Of a stretch of 64,000 bases of DNA, positions 59,772 to 64,000 are shown in pieces. The stretch spans positions 186,001-250,000 of the forward strand of contig PHSP01000003.1 in the NCBI GenBank assembly GCA_002862125.1, given 5' to 3'. The notes beneath the pieces are model-generated. The model searched no databases. It worked only from the letters and a program-made list of their open reading frames with translations, and was not told where the DNA came from. The position numbers and the translations under genes are program-made. The first letter of the stretch is position 1; each line of letters starts with the position of its first letter. This DNA comes from Methylobacter sp. KS41. GTDB lineage: Bacteria > Pseudomonadota > Gammaproteobacteria > Methylococcales > Methylomonadaceae.

Positions 59772-60205
59772 TGTATTTAAATACCATCCAGGCAAGTGCT
59801 GGTGCACGCAAAAAATCAAAAAGAGTAGGCCGGGGTATAGGTTGTACGCTTGGTAAAACCTGTGGAAGAGGCCATAAGGGACAAAAAGCCCGTAGCGGCG
59901 GGTTTCATAAGGTTGGTTTTGAGGGCGGACAAATGCCTTTGCAGCGTAGATTGCCAAAAATAGGCTTTACTTCAAAATTAAGTAAATACACTGCTGAAGT
60001 TCGACTGAGTGAGTTGAATGACTTAGTTGCAGATATGATAGATCTTAGGATTTTGATTGATGCTAATATCGTTCCTGCATTCACAAAAACTGCAAAAGTT
60101 ATCCAGTCAGGAATAGTGACAAAGGCGGTCATTCTTAAGGGTGTAAAAGTGACTGCTGGCGCTAAAGAATCTATTGAAGCTGCTGGCGGCAAAGTAGAGG
60201 CATAA
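59771..60205 (+). CDS. rplO: 50S ribosomal protein L15
   Basis: The 144-residue protein has [20 protein letters not shown] and [20 protein letters not shown]. The ATG at 59771 matches the family start; a GTG at 59768 is in frame immediately before it. It is directly followed by secY. Confidence 0.97.
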   Translation: MYLNTIQASAGARKKSKRVGRGIGCTLGKTCGRGHKGQKARSGGFHKVGFEGGQMPLQRRLPKIGFTSKLSKYTAEVRLSELNDLVADMIDLRILIDANIVPAFTKTAKVIQSGIVTKAVILKGVKVTAGAKESIEAAGGKVEA

Positions 60206-61528
60206 GTGAGTACTTCAAGAGCTCAGATAGCGAACAAATCGGGTGGCCTTTCAGAGCTTAAGGCGAGATTGCTTTTTGTTTTGGGCGCTCTTTTTGTTTA
60301 CAGAGTTGGCGCTCATATTCCGGTTCCAGGGATTGACCCAAAAGCCCTTGCGGTTATGTTTGAACAGCAAAGCGGTTCCATACTGGACATGTTTAACATG
60401 TTCTCGGGTGGGGCCTTGATGCGCTTAAGTCTTTTTGCGCTTGGAATTATGCCCTATATTTCGGCATCAATTATCATGCAATTAATGACCGTGGTTATAC
60501 CTTCCATGGAGCAAATGAAAAAGGAAGGCGAATCCGGCAGACGTAAAATATCTCAATATACTCGCTATGGAACCGTCGTTTTGGCGACTTTTCAGGCTAT
60601 TGGTATTTCACTTGCGCTGCAAAATCAAACTGCGGGCGGGCTTTCTGTTGTTATTAATCCGGGATTTGGCTTTATAGCCATAACAACTATAACCCTGGTT
60701 ACTGGAACTGTTTTCTTAATGTGGCTAGGTGAGCAGGTAACCGAGCGTGGCATAGGTAACGGGATTTCAATGATCATTTTTGCCGGTATTGTTTCAGGCT
60801 TGCCTAAAGCAATAGGTGGAACCTTGGAATTGGCAAGAACCGGTGAAATGAATGGCGCATTTATAATTTTATTATTTCTTTTGTCAATTTCTGTTACGGC
60901 GCTTGTTGTTTTTGTTGAAAGAGGTCAGAGAAGGATTCTTATAAATTATCCAAAAAGACAGCAGGGACGAAAATTATACGCCGGACAAAGCAGTTTTTTA
61001 CCATTGAAACTTAATATGGCTGGTGTAATACCGCCCATTTTTGCCTCTAGTATAATCCTATTTCCTGCCACAATTGCAGGTTGGTTTGGTAACAGTGAGG
61101 GATTTGCCTGGCTTCAGGATATTGCAACCATGTTGTCTCCCGGACAACCGGTCTATGTAATGATCTATGCGGCAGCGATTATTTTCTTTTGTTTTTTTTA
61201 TACGGCGCTAGTGTTCAATTCGAAAGAAACAGCTGAGAACTTAAAGAAATCCGGCGCCTTTTTACCTGGTATCAGGCCTGGATTGCAGACAAGTGCATAT
61301 ATCGACAAGGTCATGACCCGGTTAACTTTAATCGGTGCGTTCTACATTACATTAGTTTGTTTGTTGCCTGAGTTTTTAATAGTTTACTGGAATGTACCGT
61401 TTTATTTCGGTGGAACTTCCTTGTTGATTATTGTTGTAGTGGTGATGGATTTTATTTCACAAATGCAAACTCATGTCATGTCCCAGCAATATGAAGGCTT
61501 AATGAAAAAAGCCAACCTTAAAAAATAA
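60206..61528 (+). CDS. secY: Protein translocase subunit SecY
   Basis: The 440-residue pore of the Sec translocon has ten membrane helices. The plug region is [20 protein letters not shown]. The conserved [19 protein letters not shown] and the last cytoplasmic loops ([15 protein letters not shown]) are present. The start is GTG at the rplO stop (no gap). Confidence 0.98.
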   Translation: MSTSRAQIANKSGGLSELKARLLFVLGALFVYRVGAHIPVPGIDPKALAVMFEQQSGSILDMFNMFSGGALMRLSLFALGIMPYISASIIMQLMTVVIPSMEQMKKEGESGRRKISQYTRYGTVVLATFQAIGISLALQNQTAGGLSVVINPGFGFIAITTITLVTGTVFLMWLGEQVTERGIGNGISMIIFAGIVSGLPKAIGGTLELARTGEMNGAFIILLFLLSISVTALVVFVERGQRRILINYPKRQQGRKLYAGQSSFLPLKLNMAGVIPPIFASSIILFPATIAGWFGNSEGFAWLQDIATMLSPGQPVYVMIYAAAIIFFCFFYTALVFNSKETAENLKKSGAFLPGIRPGLQTSAYIDKVMTRLTLIGAFYITLVCLLPEFLIVYWNVPFYFGGTSLLIIVVVVMDFISQMQTHVMSQQYEGLMKKANLKK

Positions 61529-61558
61529 TTAACGTACAAGTTCACTTGGGAGTAAGCC

Positions 61559-61672
61559 GTGAAAGTTCGTGCATCGGTAAAAACAATTTGTAGAAATTGT
61601 AAAATTGTAAAAAGAAATGGTGTTGTTAGGGTTATCTGTGTCGACGGAAGGCACAAACAACGACAAGGCTAG
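61559..61672 (+). CDS. rpmJ: 50S ribosomal protein L36 (zinc form)
   Basis: This 37-residue protein ([20 protein letters not shown], then [17 protein letters not shown]) starts with GTG after GGGAGTAAGCC. The CxxC...C...H zinc ligands (Cys11, Cys14, Cys27, His32) are complete, so it is the zinc-binding C+ type. It follows secY after 30 nt, the normal place at the end of the spc operon. Confidence 0.95.
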   Translation: MKVRASVKTICRNCKIVKRNGVVRVICVDGRHKQRQG

Positions 61673-61678
61673 AATTTG

Positions 61679-61707
61679 TTGCGCCTTAATTACTGCAATG
61701 CTATAAT
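61679..61707 (+). promoter_or_regulatory. Sigma-70-like promoter of the alpha operon
   Basis: TTGCGC (61679-61684) and a perfect TATAAT (61702-61707) are 17 nt apart, between rpmJ and rpsM. It should supply rpsM-rpsK-rpsD-rpoA. The leader to rpsM is about 35 nt, too short for the extended S4-binding pseudoknot known from Escherichia coli. Confidence 0.75.
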
Positions 61708-61748
61708 TTGGCGCTTAACTTTAGAGTACTACTCAGGGGAGTATCTAG

Positions 61749-62105
61749 ATGGCACGTATTGCCGGGATAAATATACCAGACCATAAGCATGCAGTAATAG
61801 CATTAACTGCAATTTATGGTATTGGTCGTCAAACTGCAAGCGAAATTTGCGTTAAGGTTGGTATAGCGCCTTCCGTAAAAATTAAAGAACTGACTGAAGA
61901 GCAATTAGAAGCTATTCGTAATGTAGTTTCGAAGATGACAGTGGAAGGTGATCTGCGTCGTGAAGTTTCTATGAATATCAAGCGTTTGATGGATCTAGGT
62001 TGCTATCGCGGAATAAGGCATCGCCGGGGTTTGCCGTTGAGAGGACAGAGAACGAGAACAAATGCTCGTACTCGCAAAGGTCCGCGTAAACCTATTAGAA
62101 AATAA
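61749..62105 (+). CDS. rpsM: 30S ribosomal protein S13
   Basis: The 118-residue head protein has [20 protein letters not shown] and the C-terminal [20 protein letters not shown]. It is first in the alpha operon, with GGGGAG before the ATG. Confidence 0.98.
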   Translation: MARIAGINIPDHKHAVIALTAIYGIGRQTASEICVKVGIAPSVKIKELTEEQLEAIRNVVSKMTVEGDLRREVSMNIKRLMDLGCYRGIRHRRGLPLRGQRTRTNARTRKGPRKPIRK

Positions 62106-62129
62106 GATATCCCTTAAGAGGTCCAAGTA

Positions 62130-62516
62130 ATGGCTAGTCCAAATCGTTCAAGAAAACGTATAAAAAAAGAGGTTGCTGATGGGATTGTTCATGTCCACGC
62201 ATCCTTCAACAACACAATCATAACCATAACGGATAGAAAAGGCAATGCATTGTCTTGGGCAACATCTGGTGGTTCAGGTTTCCGGGGGTCAAGAAAAAGT
62301 ACGCCATTTGCTGCACAGGTTGCTGCCGAGAAAGCAGGTATAGTTGCGCAAGAGTTTGGCATGAAAAATCTTGATGTAATGATTAAAGGTCCTGGGCCTG
62401 GCCGTGAGTCCGCTGTTCGTTCATTGAACAATCTAGGATTTAAAATTAATAATATTGTTGATGTGACGCCAATACCTCATAATGGTTGCCGTCCGCCAAA
62501 GAAACGCCGCGTATAA
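62130..62516 (+). CDS. rpsK: 30S ribosomal protein S11
   Basis: The 128-residue platform protein has [20 protein letters not shown] and [18 protein letters not shown]. Normal length. It is 24 nt after rpsM. Confidence 0.98.
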   Translation: MASPNRSRKRIKKEVADGIVHVHASFNNTIITITDRKGNALSWATSGGSGFRGSRKSTPFAAQVAAEKAGIVAQEFGMKNLDVMIKGPGPGRESAVRSLNNLGFKINNIVDVTPIPHNGCRPPKKRRV

Positions 62517-62534
62517 AAAATCTGGAGTAGCATC

Positions 62535-63155
62535 ATGGCAAGATATCTTGGACCTACCTGTAAATTAAGTCGGAGAGAAGGAGCTGATCTGCTTTTAAAA
62601 AGCAGAGGAAAGTCTCTAGAAAGAAAATGTAAGTTAGAGCAAAGACCCGGTCAGCACGGGACCAAGCGGACTAGAAGTTCTGATTATGCTCTCCAGTTGA
62701 GAGCGAAACAGCGCCTGCGCAGAATTTATGGCATTCTTGAAAAGCAATTTAGAAATTATTATAAATCTGCTGATATGAAGAAAGGCGCTACCGGTGAAAA
62801 CCTTTTGAATCTGCTTGAGTCAAGATTGGATAATGTAGTTTATCGAATGGGTTTTGCGTGCACGCGCGCAGAGGCGCGGCAATTAGTTTGCCACAAATCC
62901 ATCCAGGTTAATGGTTCATTGATAAATGTTCCTTCCTATCAAGTGAATCCAGGCGATGTTTTAACTGTTAGAGAAAAAGCAAAAAGACAACAAAGAATAG
63001 TTGATGCTTTAACTGTAACAGAGCAGTACGGATTTCCTAATTGGGTTGAGGTCAATTCAAAGACCATGTCTGGAACATTCAGCTCGTTACCTGATCGTGT
63101 AGATTTGGGTAGTGACATTAATGAGCAGCTGGTTGTCGAGCTTTACTCCAAATAA
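62535..63155 (+). CDS. rpsD: 30S ribosomal protein S4
   Basis: The 206-residue 16S rRNA assembly initiator has [20 protein letters not shown] and the S4 RNA-binding motif [21 protein letters not shown]4 usually represses the alpha operon. It has the zinc-free N-terminus. Confidence 0.98.
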   Translation: MARYLGPTCKLSRREGADLLLKSRGKSLERKCKLEQRPGQHGTKRTRSSDYALQLRAKQRLRRIYGILEKQFRNYYKSADMKKGATGENLLNLLESRLDNVVYRMGFACTRAEARQLVCHKSIQVNGSLINVPSYQVNPGDVLTVREKAKRQQRIVDALTVTEQYGFPNWVEVNSKTMSGTFSSLPDRVDLGSDINEQLVVELYSK

Positions 63156-63176
63156 TTGCAGTTCCGAGGGATATAA

Positions 63177-64000
63177 ATGCAGAATTCTATTTCTGGCTTA
63201 TTAAAGCCTCGCTTAGTTGAGGTTGTAAGTAAATCGCCTAATCATTCCAGGATTGTTATTGAGCCGCTAGAACGCGGTTTTGGGCATTCTCTAGGCAATG
63301 CATTAAGACGCGTGCTGCTATCTACAATTCCGGGCTGTGCGGTTACGGATGTCGAGATTGAAGGCGTGCTTCATGAATATACAACGATTGAGGGTGTACA
63401 GGAAGATGTTATCGACATTTTGCTTAACCTGAAAAAATTAGCTGTCGTTTTACATTCAAAGGATGAAGTTGAACTAACGCTCACTAAAAATGGTGCGGGT
63501 TGTGTTACGGCTGCGGATATTAATCTGCCTCATGATGTTGAAATTATTAATCCGGATTTAGTTATTGCCAATTTAACACAAGCCGGCGTACTGAATATGA
63601 AAATCAGGGTGCGTCGTGGAAGAGGGTATGAGCCTGTAAGTGTTCGTAAACAGAATTCCGAGCATAGTCTGGTGGTTGGCGCGCTACAATTGGATTCTTC
63701 TTTCAGTCCTATCGTTAAAGTTGCTTATCAGGTTGAAAGTACGCGTGTCGAGCAGCGTACCAACTTAGACAAGCTGGTTATTGAACTGGAAACAAACGGA
63801 ACTGTTGATCCGGAAGAAACTATCAAAATGGCTGCTACTATACTCCATGATCAGTTGTCTGTTTTTGTTGATTTCGAAAAAGTTAATGATCAGGTAATAG
63901 AAGAGGAAGTAGAGATTGTGGAGGTATTCGATCCGGTTCTGCTGCGCCCGGTCGATGATCTCGAGTTAACGGTTCGTTCCGCTAATTGTTTAAAAGCCGA
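63177..64000 (+). CDS. rpoA: DNA-directed RNA polymerase subunit alpha, truncated by the window edge
   Basis: The open frame from ATG 63177 runs to the right edge, 274 complete codons of an expected about 330. It has [40 protein letters not shown] (assembly platform) and [15 protein letters not shown]-type sequence. The linker and the beginning of the C-terminal domain ([20 protein letters not shown]) are also present. The remainder of the C-terminal domain and rplQ lie outside. Confidence 0.97.
   Translation, partial: MQNSISGLLKPRLVEVVSKSPNHSRIVIEPLERGFGHSLGNALRRVLLSTIPGCAVTDVEIEGVLHEYTTIEGVQEDVIDILLNLKKLAVVLHSKDEVELTLTKNGAGCVTAADINLPHDVEIINPDLVIANLTQAGVLNMKIRVRRGRGYEPVSVRKQNSEHSLVVGALQLDSSFSPIVKVAYQVESTRVEQRTNLDKLVIELETNGTVDPEETIKMAATILHDQLSVFVDFEKVNDQVIEEEVEIVEVFDPVLLRPVDDLELTVRSANCLKA

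Overview
The window is a mostly housekeeping stretch of a gammaproteobacterial chromosome of moderate, visually mixed base composition. Supporting evidence is the gene order hemA-prfA-prmC divergent from a TPR lipoprotein gene-lolB-ispE-tRNA-Gln-prs-rplY-pth, the block tRNA-Tyr/Gly/Thr-tuf-tRNA-Trp-secE-nusG-rplKAJL-rpoBC, and two nearly identical tuf genes. A PEP-CTERM surface protein, a glutaredoxin/CcdA-like fusion and many short dispersed inverted repeats would fit an environmental lineage such as Methylococcales. That order-level guess is inference, because no 16S rRNA or methane-oxidation gene lies in the window.

Positions 1-6,250 are an accessory, gene-poor zone. It holds the 5' part of an unknown gene (minus strand, running off the left edge), a cysteine-rich small membrane protein, another small membrane protein, an MltD-like lytic transglycosylase lipoprotein, a VapBC-type toxin-antitoxin pair and a redox membrane protein. 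Positions 6,449-12,621 carry glnE (nitrogen control), ilvE (branched-chain amino acids) and waaF/waaC (LPS core heptoses). A heavily decayed IS3-family element (12,652-13,923), a SIMPL-domain protein and a 1,024-residue repeat protein with a PEP-CTERM-like tail (14,897-17,971) follow.

Positions 18,065-21,386 (minus) are the ilvI-ilvH-ilvC operon, making acetolactate and then dihydroxyisovalerate/dihydroxymethylvalerate; ilvE encodes the final transaminase of the same pathway. A 166-bp MITE-like element follows. Positions 21,869-27,122 (minus) hold hemA-prfA, then an inserted three-gene cassette (GIY-YIG/DUF4268 protein, small putative antitoxin, PIN toxin), then prmC and a JAMM peptidase. The cassette separates prfA from prmC, whose product methylates release factors.

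From 27,425 everything is on the plus strand. First come the TPR lipoprotein, lolB (lipoprotein insertion), ispE (isoprenoids), tRNA-Gln, prs (PRPP), rplY and pth. From 33,107 to the right edge is a nearly continuous transcription/translation supercluster: tRNAs, tuf, secE-nusG, rplKAJL, rpoBC, the str operon (rpsL-rpsG-fusA-tuf), S10, spc and the start of the alpha operon, ending inside rpoA. Strong sigma-70-like promoters with 17-bp spacers are visible before tRNA-Tyr, rpsL and rpsM. An L10-type leader precedes rplJ, and an attenuator-like hairpin lies between rplL and rpoB.

The most interesting items are the cassette that splits prfA and prmC, the MITE-like element, a perfect terminator-like hairpin inside the pth coding sequence, an unusually long structured rpoB-rpoC spacer, the near-identical tuf genes, and the IS relic that itself carries a 23-bp dispersed repeat. 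I did not find a clearly new multi-gene system; the GIY-YIG/DUF4268 cassette is the best candidate.
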